64,000 nucleotides of DNA from Bog-159 sp963756605 (GTDB lineage: Bacteria; Acidobacteriota; Terriglobia; Bryobacterales; Bryobacteraceae). Positions 18,406-28,617 of the stretch are shown here, piece after piece (positions within the stretch are counted from its first letter, which is position 1; each line of letters starts with the position of its first letter). The translations under genes and the position numbers were made by a program. The notes under the pieces are model-generated. The model was given only the letters and a program-made list of their open reading frames with translations, was not told the DNA's origin and ran no database searches. Location of the stretch: NCBI GenBank assembly GCA_963756605.1, contig CAVWOT010000009.1, positions 496,001-560,000 of the forward strand, read 5' to 3'.

Positions 18406-20694
18406 TTACCTTCCCGGTTCCGGCATTCCTGGTTGCGGCTCTCCCGGTTGCATTTGGGGCGTCATGATATCGATCGGCTTATCCCGACCGTCCACGCGGC
18501 CGTGCCACACGCTCCCGCCGAAGGTCGTGATGTAGACCGCGGCCCGATCTTGCGGATCGGGTATCACGCGGTGGCCCCATTTGAAATTGAAGCCGGGGAT
18601 ACGCGTCCAGCGCTCGCCGCGATCAGTCGAGCGCCAGGCCGAGGATTCAAATCCCGCCGCGTAGAGCAGGTCGGGGTTGCGCGGATCGACGGTCACGTCA
18701 TAGACATGGCGATCGCGATCGAGCACCGCCCGCCAACTTATTCCGCCATCGGCGGTGATGTAAATGCCTCCGCCCTCGCCGTGAGTACCGGCGGCGCGCG
18801 CCCACGCGGCGAGATACATACGCCGCGGATCGCGCGGATCGATGGCCAGCCCGTTCGGCCCGTTAACGCCCGCAGGCAACGCCACGGGCGACCACGTTTC
18901 CGCGCCGTCCACGGATTTGTAGACGGCGCCATCGCCGGCATCGCCAATGCTGCCGTTCTCGCTGCGACGGGCCAGCAACACATACAGAGTGCCGTCGGCG
19001 GCCTGCGCCAGCCGCCACGCGAACGGCTCCTTCTGCGTGATTCCGTTGTTCTTCGCCTGCCAGGTCCGGCCGCCGTCGGCGCTCTTATAGACGCCCCGGC
19101 CGTAAGCCGCGACATACAGCACCCGCGCGTCACTGGGACTGCGCCGGTCGAGCAGGATGTGGGTTGGCGCGGTCTCCGGCATACCGGTATTCGACACCTG
19201 CCACGTGCGGCCGCCGTCTTCACTGCGGCACACGCCACCTTTGTAAGACAGCACGGACGTGCGCCGCCACATCTTAGGCCGCGGCAGGTCGTGCGTGTAA
19301 CTCATGACGCCCCACATGCGGCCGCGCACTTTCGGATCGAATGCGATCCAGTAAGTCGTGTTAGTCCACCGGCGCGGCACACCTTCCACTGAACGGGTCC
19401 ACGAACGGCCGCTGTCTTCGCTGCGGAATAGCCCGATATCCGTGTAGGTGATGAACCACCGTTTGGGATCGAACGGATCGAAATGGATGCCATAGTTAGT
19501 GGTTACGTCGAGACCCGTGGTAGTCCAATCGCCGCCGGGCACGCGCCGGCTGTAAACCCCTTCCCAAGTTGCGCCGCCATCCAGCGTGCGCATGGCGCGG
19601 CCGAAGTCCGTGCCGTAGCATAGCTTCGGATCCTGGCCGGCGACGCCCAGCGCCAGCGGATTCTCGGCCCAGCCCGGTCCCAGGCTCCCGCTGATCCAGG
19701 CGTCGTGCACGTTCGGCGCGGCCTTGTCCGCTTCTTTCCAGACCAGGGTCCACGTGCTGCCAGTGTCGTTGGTACGCGCTACGCCGAACCAAGTTCGGCC
19801 TTCCAGCTTCAGTTGCCCGTATGAGACATAAGCCGTTTCCGGATGGTTCAGGCTGCTTGCCACGGCTCGCACTACAGCTCCGCTGCCCGGTAGTTGGATC
19901 GCGGTCCAGGTTGCACCGCCATCCCGCGAGACGAATGCGCCGTGCTCCGACACGCCATAGAACACCGGCGCGCCCCCGGCCGGGAATCCACCCGAGATAT
20001 CCGTGAAGGCGATCCCAGGCGGGGCCGGATGCGGCGACACTTCACCGCCGCGCATTTCGGCGATGCCATGCGGGCCGCCAGCGAATATCTTTCCACCGCG
20101 GCTCCAGATGCGCTGCGGAACTTCCGGCAGGCGCGACTGCTCACGCCACGTTGCGCCGAAATCGTGCGATACAAACAGGGCCGCGTCCCGACCTTGCCGA
20201 GCCGCTGCGAACAGCGTTCGCGAGTCGGCCGGATCGATCGCCAGCGCCACGATTTCACCCAGTGGGTCAGGCTTCGCGATAATCTCCTCGTCGGCGTGAT
20301 CGGAGCTCATCTGCACAGCCTGAATTGCCGCGGGGTTGGGCCAGACCAGGTTCCAGGACTCCCCATCATCCGTGCTGCGCCACAATCCGTGGACTCCCGC
20401 ATAGATCGTTTTGACCTGCTCCGGATCGAACGCGAAGAAGCGCACCGTCCCCCGCAGATTGAACATGCGCCACGACACGCCGCCATCGTGTGTGATATAA
20501 GCGCCGGTCATATCGCATGAAACCAGCACGGTTCGGGAGTCGTGCGGGCTGATGGTGGGATTGAACATGGCGCCGCCACCACCGGGTCCGATCACACGGA
20601 AATCGCCGGGACGGGCGGCGGCGGCCAGGCCAGGCAAGGTAAGGAGCGCCACGAGGAGCGCTGACGCCCCGGTCATAGCTCTGATTTTCAGCAT
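18406..20694 (-). CDS. Secreted VPS10/sialidase-type beta-propeller (GH74-like)
   Basis: About 762 residues from the ATG at 20694 (MLKIRAMTGAS), which begins a signal peptide ending near GLAAAARP. Many Asp-box-like repeats (SxDGGxTW) occur, for example ITHDGGVSWRMF, STDDGESWNLVW, SRDGGATWTAI, SEDGGRTWQVSNTG and SADGGRTWQAKN, spread over two propellers. This architecture is shared by GH74 xyloglucanases, sortilin/VPS10 and exo-sialidase-like proteins. An upstream open frame to 20826 would add 44 residues, but these belong to a membrane-protein remnant, so the later start is chosen. It is likely transcribed with the DUF4832 gene and may act on a plant or microbial polysaccharide; this is inference. 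Confidence 0.8.
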   Translation of the reverse strand: MLKIRAMTGASALLVALLTLPGLAAAARPGDFRVIGPGGGGAMFNPTISPHDSRTVLVSCDMTGAYITHDGGVSWRMFNLRGTVRFFAFDPEQVKTIYAGVHGLWRSTDDGESWNLVWPNPAAIQAVQMSSDHADEEIIAKPDPLGEIVALAIDPADSRTLFAAARQGRDAALFVSHDFGATWREQSRLPEVPQRIWSRGGKIFAGGPHGIAEMRGGEVSPHPAPPGIAFTDISGGFPAGGAPVFYGVSEHGAFVSRDGGATWTAIQLPGSGAVVRAVASSLNHPETAYVSYGQLKLEGRTWFGVARTNDTGSTWTLVWKEADKAAPNVHDAWISGSLGPGWAENPLALGVAGQDPKLCYGTDFGRAMRTLDGGATWEGVYSRRVPGGDWTTTGLDVTTNYGIHFDPFDPKRWFITYTDIGLFRSEDSGRSWTRSVEGVPRRWTNTTYWIAFDPKVRGRMWGVMSYTHDLPRPKMWRRTSVLSYKGGVCRSEDGGRTWQVSNTGMPETAPTHILLDRRSPSDARVLYVAAYGRGVYKSADGGRTWQAKNNGITQKEPFAWRLAQAADGTLYVLLARRSENGSIGDAGDGAVYKSVDGAETWSPVALPAGVNGPNGLAIDPRDPRRMYLAAWARAAGTHGEGGGIYITADGGISWRAVLDRDRHVYDVTVDPRNPDLLYAAGFESSAWRSTDRGERWTRIPGFNFKWGHRVIPDPQDRAAVYITTFGGSVWHGRVDGRDKPIDIMTPQMQPGEPQPGMPEPGR

Positions 20695-20965
20695 AGCGGA
20701 GTCTTCATTAGCGCGGTCACCAGCGTTGCGCGGCCGGGTGGTAAAAGGAGACAGGCCGTACCAAGCCTCGAGATGCGCAAACAACAGCACCATCGGAAGC
20801 GTCATAACGATCGCCGGCACGAGCATCAGGCGCCGAGGTATCGGGCATTCGCGGAGAGCAGCACGATCTGCGTTTTCCAGACGAGCGCCGGCTCATCGGT
20901 GAACAGTCGCATCTCGTCGAGGCAAGCCTGCACACGGCGCTTGAAGATCCGGATGGCTTGGGGGT
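20695..20965 (-). pseudogene. Membrane-protein remnant
   Basis: Minus-strand pieces in two frames: AIRIFKRRVQACLDEMRLF and VWKTQIVLLSANARYLG, then a stop. After a frame change follows PAIVMTLPMVLLFAHLEAWYG, a typical membrane helix, which runs into the propeller gene frame. It is coherent but broken. The family is not named with confidence. Confidence 0.4.
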
Positions 20966-20978
20966 GAGCGTCAGCATT

Positions 20979-21085
20979 ACTCCAGGTAGCCCAGCCCTTT
21001 GAGCTTCTTCACGATATCTTCATCGGTTTGCGTGTCTTCCAGCTTGGCCAGTTCGCGTTCCAGGACATGCTCGCTAAACTCTTAG
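20979..21085 (-). pseudogene. C-terminal fragment of a phosphatase/sulfatase-type protein
   Basis: The minus-strand reading ERELAKLEDTQTDEDIVKKL followed by KGLGYLE and a stop resembles the tail often seen on alkaline-phosphatase-superfamily proteins of Acidobacteria. Sequence upstream of about 21085 is unrelated, so only the tail remains. Confidence 0.4.
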
Positions 21086-21354
21086 GGGACGGAGTAGGCG
21101 GCTCCGTCAGAACAGCGCTTCGCGCGGCCCACAATTCCTTTTTCAGTTTGACCGTCCGTTGGCCCAACATATACGGTTCGAGCGTAGCACATCCCGTTGT
21201 GGGGCAGACGTCTCATGGCGCTAACGTAAGCATTCGCCAGGAGGGTTCCTGTGAACGGTCAACATCAGAACCTAATGCGGCGTCCAACCCGATTTGGTAA
21301 TATCTCAACGGGACTCCCGCCGTGAACGTATCTACGAGGACGGAGGGCTACGTC

Positions 21355-22211
21355 ATGCGGCGAGCAATCATCGACGCCGGCATTTTTGCTTTGGTATGCG
21401 GCGCGGCTTTGGGGCAAGCGATCGAAAGCAATCTCAGCTTCGAGGTTGCGTCAGTGAAGCCGTCCGCACGCCAGAGTGTCCGCAATTCCAACGGCGGTCC
21501 AGGATCGCGCGATCCAGAGCGATTTACTTACACCAGCGCCGTCCTGCGCGACCTTCTATTCCGCGCCTACGGACTGAAATATTACTGGGAGCAGATCTCG
21601 GGTCCAGGATGGATTGACACGGAAAAGTACGACATCGCAGTCAAGACCGTGCCGGGAACCACAGAGGAACAGTTTCAACAGATGTTACAGAATCTGCTGG
21701 CGGAGCGGTTCAATCTCATGCTACATCATGTCGCCAAAATGCTTTCCGTGTACGAACTCGTGGTTGCGAAGAACGGGCCGAGACTAAAGAAATCCGTGCA
21801 AGACCCCCGACGTCTGACCTGCCTCCGGCGCAACCCGTGATCGGCGCGGAAGACAAGAATGGCTTTCCGCAGTTGCCGCCGGGCCGCCCCACGTGGGCGA
21901 CGATTAACCGTATGGGGCGCTCGCGATTGGCGGTCCAGCAGCAGCCCGTGGGCGTCCTGACGAGAATACTGGCAGGCCGCGTGGAGCGTCCGATCATCGA
22001 CAAGACTGGGCTTGCAGACCTCTACGACTTCACGCTGGAATTCAATCCTCGCGCGGCCACCGGAGGGCCCCCCGTGGCCGGTCAGGAAGCGCCGGCTCCC
22101 GACATCTTCATCGCCATCCAGCAGCAACTCGGGCTGAAGCTGGTCGGAGCGAAGGCGCCTTTGGACGTCATCGTGGTTGACCACGCGGAGAAGATTCCCA
22201 GCGCGAATTAG
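21355..22211 (+). CDS. TIGR03435-type acidobacterial secreted protein, one frameshift
   Basis: ATG at 21355 with GGAGG eight bases upstream. A signal peptide ends near CGAALGQ. FEVASVKPS is the hallmark of this family, and FRAYGLKYYWEQISGPGW and YDIAVKTVPGTTEEQFQQML follow, with the usual LLAERFNLMLHHVAKMLSVY. At 21804-21808 a run of five C is one base short of keeping frame. The next frame continues PTSDLPPAQPVIGAEDKNG and ends IDKTGLADLYDFTLEFNP plus KAPLDVIVVDHAEKIPSAN, the normal C-terminus. Function is unknown; large paralogous sets are typical of Solibacter-like genomes. The break may be a base-calling error in the homopolymer. Confidence 0.75.
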
Positions 22212-22407
22212 TGTCGCGCACAGTTCAGAAACGAAACGCGCGCATCCTTGTCATGTGCGGCGACGTGTGCGGCGGAAATGCGCCGAAGGTAGGCATAAGG
22301 GAGGTCCCAGCACAAAGGAAAACATGCCGGCGTGGATGTCGGCCGGGCGCGCATGAATGAGTCATAGCGGCAACGGTCGAAGACCACCAGGATTGTAGGC
22401 GGCCGGT

Positions 22408-22965
22408 TTACTCTTTGACCTTATCGGGCAGCGGCACGATGGTCACCTTGTTCGCCTCGATCGTGATTGGTTTTTTGAAGTCGCCGAATAGCGGCGAGAC
22501 CACGTGCAGATCGTATGTGCCCGGCTTCAGCAAAAGGCCTCCTCCGGCGTTGTTTAACTCGTCGACATAGCCGTAGTACTTGTCGTTGAGGTAGACCGCC
22601 CCCGTATCTCCGATCACCGACAGGAACGACTCGTTCTCACCGCCGCCCAGCCGGAATCTCCCGAAAGGCGGTTGCGGAACCGGCAATTTCTTCAATTTGT
22701 AGTGGATCGTGGTGGATTTGCGCGCCGTGACCGTCACCTTCGTGGTGTATTCTTCATAGCGCGGCTCGCGCAAGGTCACTTCAGTTTCGCCGGCCGGCGT
22801 GGTGTATTTCTCGGGCACGGTGAATCGTTCAGCCGGCCCGATATACTTGCCGTTGATGAATACCGCCGCGCTGCCCGGCTTGCCACGGGCTTTCACGTAA
22901 CCGGTGTCTTGCGCGTACAGAGCTACTGGAAGCAGGACAGCCGCCACGGCTCCAAATCGTCTCAT
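22408..22965 (-). CDS. PEGA-domain secreted protein
   Basis: About 185 residues from the ATG at 22965, preceded by GGGAGGA. The signal peptide is MRRFGAVAAVLLPVALYAQ. Two PEGA-like beta modules are seen: GSAAVFINGKYIGPAERF with ETEVTLREPRYEEYTTKVTV, and GAVYLNDKYYGYVDELN with KPGTYDLHVVS. PEGA domains are surface or periplasmic beta-modules of unknown ligand. The start lies 20 bp from the end of the sulfatase-like TPR lipoprotein gene on the same strand, so the two are probably co-transcribed. Confidence 0.78.
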   Translation of the reverse strand: MRRFGAVAAVLLPVALYAQDTGYVKARGKPGSAAVFINGKYIGPAERFTVPEKYTTPAGETEVTLREPRYEEYTTKVTVTARKSTTIHYKLKKLPVPQPPFGRFRLGGGENESFLSVIGDTGAVYLNDKYYGYVDELNNAGGGLLLKPGTYDLHVVSPLFGDFKKPITIEANKVTIVPLPDKVKE

Positions 22966-22985
22966 CGTGTTCCTCCCATTTCCCA

Positions 22986-25001
22986 CTATTGCATGTCCGT
23001 CAGTTCTTGGCGCACCTGCGGGATCACCTGGCCGTATTGCTCGGGCGAGGCTTTCTTGAGAAATGCCTGGAAGCATTCCCGCGCCCGCGCGCGATCGCCG
23101 GCCATCTTATAGATGAGTCCCAGATTGAGGTACGCGTCGGCCAGTTCCGGATCCAGTTGCACCGCCTTTTCGAAATAGCCGCGCGCAGCCGCCGTGTCTT
23201 GCCGCTGGATCGCAATCACGCCCAGGCCGTTGTAGGCCGTGCCGTATCTTGGGTCGATGGAGAGCGTCCATTTGTAGACACGCTCGGCATCCCCGAGGCG
23301 CCCTTTCTCCATGTACGCGGTGGCCAGGTTGGCTTGGCTTTGCAGGTCGGCGGGGTTGAACTGGGCGGCCTTCTCATACTCGGGAATGGCCTCATCCTTC
23401 TGGCCGGCGCGCACCAGCAGGTCGGCTAGGCGGGAGTGCAGCCGGCCGCTACGTATCCCATTGGCTATCGCGCTGCGGTAGAGCTGCATGGCGTCCGCCG
23501 AGCGCCCGGCCCGCTCGTAGGCAGCGCCCAGTTCATAGTAGATATGCGGATCGGCGGCATCTTCGGCGAGCGCTTTGCGCAACATCTCGATGCGCCGCGG
23601 CATGGGAAGGCCGCCGCTCTCCACCGTTTCGAGCAGCTTCAATATGCCGGTGCGATCTTTGGGATCGATCCCCTGCCCCTTCAGATCGTAAGAGCGCGAC
23701 ACAAACCCGGAGACGTAACCGAGCGACTTCAACTGAGCAAGAGTGCGCTCGTCCACCACGCTGGTCGCGACCTTCTCGACGCCGTCGGTCCCGATCACCG
23801 AATTCAGCCTGGCTTCGAATTTGCGGACCTCCGCCTCGTGGCCCTCGATCACATTGTGCGTTTCGCCCGGGTCCCGGGAAAGATCGTAGAGTTCCGGTTT
23901 CGGCGCACGGATATATTTCCACTGGTTGGTGCGGATGGCGCGCAGTTCCGCCCAGCCCATGTTGATCTTGGGATAAAGCGTCTCGGCATAGGAGAGCGTG
24001 GCGAGATCTTTTCCAGCAAAGTAGGGCGTCAGGCTCACACCTTGCACGGCGGCGGGCGGCTGGCCTCCCATCAAAGCCAGGATGGTCGGCAGAAAATCGA
24101 TCGTGCGGGCCTGCGGCCGGATGCGCGCGCCGGCTGGAACGCCGGGACCCGACAGCAGAAACACGATCCGCAGCGTCGCATCGTACAGAAAAACTCCGTG
24201 CGTATATTCGCCGTGCTCGCCGAGGCTCTCGCCGTGATCCGAAAGCACGGCGATCAGTGTATTGCCGGGCGATTTCTTACGGACGGCGTCGAACAAACGG
24301 CCCAGCTCATGGTCGGCATACGCGATCTCGCCATCGTAGAGGCGATCTTTGTACTTGTCCCGAAAGGGCGCGGGAGGCTGATACGGGGCATGCGGATCGT
24401 AGACATGCACCCACAGGAAAAAAGGCTTGCCGGAGTGCGCCCCCATCCAGCGCACCGCATGGTCCACCGTTTCGCCCGCGCGGCGTTCGGCGTCTTCGTC
24501 GAATTCGTGTCCTTTGCCGGGCTTGGGCATCTGGTCGTCGTAGACCGCGAAGCCCTGGTTGAACCCGAAGAGCTTCTTCAGAACCGCCGAACTGATGAAC
24601 GCCGCGGTATCCCAACCCTGTTGCTGCAGAATGGTGGCTAGGGTGGTGGTGGAAGGTTGCAGCACGAACCCGCCGGTGTCCCGGACGTGATGGGTGGGAG
24701 GATTCAGGCCGGTGAAGATGCTGGCATGCGAGGGAGGCGTCAGCGGCGCCTGGGTTACGGCATTCTCGAACAAGACTCCGTCCCGCGCGATGGCGTCCAG
24801 GTTTGGCGTCTCGATTTTCGAATAACCGTAGCAATGCAGGTGATCGGGGCGCAGCGTGTCGATGGTCACCACCACCAGGTTCAGTGGACGCATCGCCGGC
24901 GTGGAGCCCTTGGCGCCGGTGTTCTCCGATCGGTTGCAGGATGCGACGAGCACGGCTGCCGCCACGCACATACAACAGAGAACAAGTCTGCAGGTTCTCA
25001 T
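22986..25001 (-). CDS. Sulfatase/alkaline-phosphatase-superfamily lipoprotein with TPR repeats
   Basis: About 671 residues from the ATG at 25001; a TTG at 25016 is the alternative. A lipoprotein signal ends at the lipobox VASC. The catalytic domain has VVVTIDTLRPDHLHCYGY (metal-binding Asp), PLTPPSHASIFTG, DPHAPYQPP and LIAVLSDHGESLGEHGEY. The formylglycine motif CxPxR of true sulfatases is absent at PPSHAS, so it may hydrolyse phosphate esters or transfer groups using another nucleophile. From about residue 470, five or more TPR units follow (DPHIYYELGAAYERAGRSAD, DLQSQANLATAYMEKGRLGD, LADAYLNLGLIYKMAGD). It is probably anchored facing the periplasm. It is followed by the PEGA gene. Confidence 0.83.
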   Translation of the reverse strand: MRTCRLVLCCMCVAAAVLVASCNRSENTGAKGSTPAMRPLNLVVVTIDTLRPDHLHCYGYSKIETPNLDAIARDGVLFENAVTQAPLTPPSHASIFTGLNPPTHHVRDTGGFVLQPSTTTLATILQQQGWDTAAFISSAVLKKLFGFNQGFAVYDDQMPKPGKGHEFDEDAERRAGETVDHAVRWMGAHSGKPFFLWVHVYDPHAPYQPPAPFRDKYKDRLYDGEIAYADHELGRLFDAVRKKSPGNTLIAVLSDHGESLGEHGEYTHGVFLYDATLRIVFLLSGPGVPAGARIRPQARTIDFLPTILALMGGQPPAAVQGVSLTPYFAGKDLATLSYAETLYPKINMGWAELRAIRTNQWKYIRAPKPELYDLSRDPGETHNVIEGHEAEVRKFEARLNSVIGTDGVEKVATSVVDERTLAQLKSLGYVSGFVSRSYDLKGQGIDPKDRTGILKLLETVESGGLPMPRRIEMLRKALAEDAADPHIYYELGAAYERAGRSADAMQLYRSAIANGIRSGRLHSRLADLLVRAGQKDEAIPEYEKAAQFNPADLQSQANLATAYMEKGRLGDAERVYKWTLSIDPRYGTAYNGLGVIAIQRQDTAAARGYFEKAVQLDPELADAYLNLGLIYKMAGDRARARECFQAFLKKASPEQYGQVIPQVRQELTDMQ

Positions 25002-25089
25002 GAAAACCGCCCGCAATGAGACACTACACTAGCGTAGCAGCCACTCCGGGCGGCCTGGGCACAGGCCAGAGGCCAGCCAGCCACACACT

Positions 25090-28000
25090 TCAGAATGTGA
25101 ACCGCAGCGCCACCTGCACCTCACGCGGGCCGTCGGCAACATCCAGAATCCGGCCGAAGGTCGGGTCACTGAGAGTCGTATCGGGATCGGCGCGCCCCGC
25201 CCGGTTAAAGGCGTTGATCATATCGCAACGCGCCTCCAGGAACATGCCCTCGCGGAAGGGGAATCGTTTGAAGAACCCGAAATTCTCCATGGGCTGCCAG
25301 GGGCCGCGCAGGTTACCGAAATATCGCGGCGAATTGCCCAATGTCAGAGCCACACCGTCGGGAGTGGTGGGGGGCGCCGCGAAGGCCGCGGTGTTCAGAT
25401 ACGCCTGGCCGGTGCCTCCCGCATAATCGAACGCCCCTCCGGATGACACCTTCAGAGGTACACCAGATATCACATTGGCACGTACGTCGCCCAGGACATT
25501 GAATAAGTAGGTGCCGGTACCAATACCGGCGTCGATCGAGAGTGGATCGCCCGACTGGTAAGTCTGGATTCCAGTCACGGTCCAGCCACCTAGAATCTGA
25601 TTCACAATGCCGCCCCGGTTCAGGAACTGCCTGCCCCGCCCGAATGGCAGCTCATAGATCCATGTCACCTTGAGTTGCTGCGGATGGTCGAAGCCCGCCA
25701 CCGACCGTTCCAGCTTCCGGTTATAAACATCCTGCGATCCGTTGGTGTATCCGTACAGGTTACTGTCGGTCAAGCTGATGGTCTTCTGGAAGGCGTAGCT
25801 TACCAGGAAGCTGAGGCCCTTGCCGGTCCGGTGATTGACTACTACTTGCGCGGCGTTGTAGTCGGACGTTCCAAAATAGGGATAGTAATCTAACACACCG
25901 CCAGGAGCGTACTGCGGATACGGAAGCAATGCCTGGGCCACCGTCCCTGTAAAGCTCGGATAGGGAAGCGGTATGTTTGGATGCAGACTGACATCGTCCA
26001 GAAGTTCGTCGCCCAGCGATAGGTACTTCGGATTGAGCTGGTTCAGGTCATTCAAACCGGATGCGCCCAGGTGCGTTCCTTTGTTGCCGACATACGACGC
26101 CATTAGAGTCGTATTCTTCGGTAACAAGAACTGAAAACCCATCGTGTAGTTCTGCGAGTATGGCTGGTGGTTTGAGTCGCTTGGAATATAGTTGATGCCT
26201 TGCCCATTATCAAGGGTTGGGTCCAGATCGGGAAGGGTGAAATTGTACGCTGGATAGCCGTTGTCCCAATACATTACGGGATTAAGCGAGCTGGCTGAGT
26301 AATTGTGGCTGCCGTCGTACCCGTCGATGTTCGCGTATCCGAACTGATTGGCGATGGGCGGCGAGTACATGATTCCATAGCCGCCGCGCAACACCATTCG
26401 CGAGTTAATCTGATAGGCGAAGCCGAAGCGCGGACCGAACTCCTTCCAATAGGTATTCTGAAAGGAACTCCGGTGTAGATTGCTCGTGAAAATCAGTGCG
26501 CCGGGATAGCCGTTCGCTCCAGGATTGGGCGTGTTCGGGCCCAGACTCGAGGAGAGGCCTTGATCTTCGGTGATGGCGCCCACGATATCCCATCGCAATC
26601 CGATGTTGAGAGTCAGCCGGCGGCTGACCTTCCAGTCATCCGCCACATAAAACGCCGGGTTCCAGACATGGGAGCTCGGGTTTACCGGAGATTCGGCCAG
26701 TCCGGCGCTGTAGGGCGCCCCCAACAGAAAACTGGCGAAGGCGTTGCCGGTAGAGGCCAGAGCCGACGGGTCGGCCGTCTGGTCCGGGCTAAAGGTAAAT
26801 GTGCCCGATGTGCCGCTGCGATAGTCCTGATCGTAGTAATATTTGCGGACCTCGACTCCGAACCTGACATTGTGCTTGCCATGAATCCAGGTGGTGTCGT
26901 TCTGCACGATGTAACTCCCGTTGGGTTCGACGCCTGCATTGTTACGGCCCAGCGGGTTCAACGTACCACCTTGATAACTGGTGCCGGTAAAGTTAATCAG
27001 CGGGAAAGTAGTTTCTTCCACACCGTCCAGACCTATCTTACTCGGCCAATCCTGGTTTAAACTAACCGAGCTGTTCCCGTTCTTAAACCGGTTGAACCCG
27101 AAACCGAAGTGGTTCAGGAATGTTGGACCAATGACCCAGTCTTCCGTAGCCCGGATCATGGTTCCGAGGATATCCTGTATGGCAAAGTAACCGCTGGCGC
27201 TTCCGGGAATCGGCTCATAGCCGTGGCCTGCCCCGTTATACCTCAGGCGCTCATTGGAGTTGACAAACACGGCCGCGCGATTTTTCGAGTTGATTACGTG
27301 ATCCAGCTTTCCGCTGTAAGTGTTCAAGTCGAAAAACGGTTGATTGGCGACCCCAGGGTAATTGCGGAGCATGGTCGGCAGAAGTGGGTTGGGGATCGGA
27401 GCGAGTGTCAAAATGCTTTCCGAAACCTTGCTGATATCCGAGGGCGGGATTATGTTCCCCGGGAATGGAGTCCGCGTGTAACTGCCGTCCGGCAACTGGG
27501 TAGTGCTGTGCGGATCGTAAATGGCGCCGAAAACCGTGGGGTTGCCGTCGCCATCGGTTATAGCCGTTCCGGAGAGGGGATTGCCCGTAAACGCGGGATC
27601 CAGCAAAGCGGAAAAATCGCCGGTCTTAAACGCCGTGGTGGGAAGGGTGCGTAGCGCGGTGGGAGTGTAATTGCGCTTGCGATCGCCTTCATAGCTGAAA
27701 AAGAAGAACGTCTTGTTTTTGCCGTTGTATAGCTTTGGGATCAATACGGGGCCGCCAAAGTCGGCGCCGAAGCTATTCTGGTTGAAGGGCGACTTACCGA
27801 CGCCCAAAGCGTTATTGTCGAAGGAATTCGCATTGAGGGCGTTGTTCACCAGGTAATCGTACGCAGTGCCGTGAAATTGGTTTGTACCGGACTTTATATT
27901 GAAGTTCGCCACGGCAGTCAAACCACCGCCGTACTGGGAGCTGAGCGCACCGGTTTGCAGCGTGAATTCGCTGATGGCGTCCACGCTGGGCTCAAATTCG

Positions 28001-28617
28001 TCCGCGTCGCCGGCGAGGTCGGCGCGTCCGAGCGACATGCCCTCGATCAAGATTTCGTGCGAAAACTGCGGCCCCCCGTTTATGCTTCCCTGGAAGGAGT
28101 CTCCGATGGTCCCGGGCAAGCTGTTAAAGATGAACGCCTGGATCTGCCTTTGGCCGTCGTCATTACTGTCGATGGGCCAGGCGTGGTAATCTTCGGCCGA
28201 AACAGAGTAGCCCAGTTCGGAACTCGCCGTTTCCAGGTGCGTGGCTGCCGCGCTGACCTCCAAGCTCTGGGTAACCGCACCTACCTCCAGTCTGAGGTTT
28301 GCGGTCACGACCGTGGCCACCGGCACTTCCACGGGTTCCATCACTTCCGTTTTGAACCCCGATGCCGTTGCCGAGACGCGATAGGTGCCCGGCGGCAGGT
28401 ACGGAATACGATAGAGCCCCTGTTCGTTCGTCACAGCTTGGGATTCGACTCCGGTTTGCTTTTCCGTCACGGTGACGTCCACATGCGGAATGGCCGCGCC
28501 GCTCGAATCCGTGACCAGACCTGTGATCGCGCCGCGTTCGCCCTGCGCAAAGAGCGACACTGCCAGGCACAGCAAACCCACCGCTAGAACGGCAAACCGC
28601 AATACTGCCCTGTTCAT
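25090..28617 (-). CDS. Oar-like TonB-dependent outer-membrane receptor
   Basis: Encodes 1175 residues. A signal peptide is followed by a carboxypeptidase-regulatory-like domain (about 30-110: GAITGLVTDSSGAAIPHVDV, YRIPYLPPGTYRVSATASGF), a plug region (PGTIGDSFQGSINGGPQFSH) and a long beta-barrel ending in the aromatic REVQVALRFTF, typical for outer-membrane insertion. This fusion is characteristic of acidobacterial Oar/SusC-like receptors, which import oligomers using TonB energy. The start at 28617 follows GAAAGGACG. No SusD-like partner is adjacent. The ligand is unknown. Confidence 0.9.
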   Translation of the reverse strand: MNRAVLRFAVLAVGLLCLAVSLFAQGERGAITGLVTDSSGAAIPHVDVTVTEKQTGVESQAVTNEQGLYRIPYLPPGTYRVSATASGFKTEVMEPVEVPVATVVTANLRLEVGAVTQSLEVSAAATHLETASSELGYSVSAEDYHAWPIDSNDDGQRQIQAFIFNSLPGTIGDSFQGSINGGPQFSHEILIEGMSLGRADLAGDADEFEPSVDAISEFTLQTGALSSQYGGGLTAVANFNIKSGTNQFHGTAYDYLVNNALNANSFDNNALGVGKSPFNQNSFGADFGGPVLIPKLYNGKNKTFFFFSYEGDRKRNYTPTALRTLPTTAFKTGDFSALLDPAFTGNPLSGTAITDGDGNPTVFGAIYDPHSTTQLPDGSYTRTPFPGNIIPPSDISKVSESILTLAPIPNPLLPTMLRNYPGVANQPFFDLNTYSGKLDHVINSKNRAAVFVNSNERLRYNGAGHGYEPIPGSASGYFAIQDILGTMIRATEDWVIGPTFLNHFGFGFNRFKNGNSSVSLNQDWPSKIGLDGVEETTFPLINFTGTSYQGGTLNPLGRNNAGVEPNGSYIVQNDTTWIHGKHNVRFGVEVRKYYYDQDYRSGTSGTFTFSPDQTADPSALASTGNAFASFLLGAPYSAGLAESPVNPSSHVWNPAFYVADDWKVSRRLTLNIGLRWDIVGAITEDQGLSSSLGPNTPNPGANGYPGALIFTSNLHRSSFQNTYWKEFGPRFGFAYQINSRMVLRGGYGIMYSPPIANQFGYANIDGYDGSHNYSASSLNPVMYWDNGYPAYNFTLPDLDPTLDNGQGINYIPSDSNHQPYSQNYTMGFQFLLPKNTTLMASYVGNKGTHLGASGLNDLNQLNPKYLSLGDELLDDVSLHPNIPLPYPSFTGTVAQALLPYPQYAPGGVLDYYPYFGTSDYNAAQVVVNHRTGKGLSFLVSYAFQKTISLTDSNLYGYTNGSQDVYNRKLERSVAGFDHPQQLKVTWIYELPFGRGRQFLNRGGIVNQILGGWTVTGIQTYQSGDPLSIDAGIGTGTYLFNVLGDVRANVISGVPLKVSSGGAFDYAGGTGQAYLNTAAFAAPPTTPDGVALTLGNSPRYFGNLRGPWQPMENFGFFKRFPFREGMFLEARCDMINAFNRAGRADPDTTLSDPTFGRILDVADGPREVQVALRFTF

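Noticed and set aside
18433..19392. 319-codon plus-strand frame antisense to the propeller gene
   Set aside because: A shadow frame without recognisable domains.
23436..24641. 401-codon plus-strand frame antisense to the sulfatase-like gene
   Set aside because: It is a shadow of a well-supported gene in GC-rich DNA, with no motifs or start signals.
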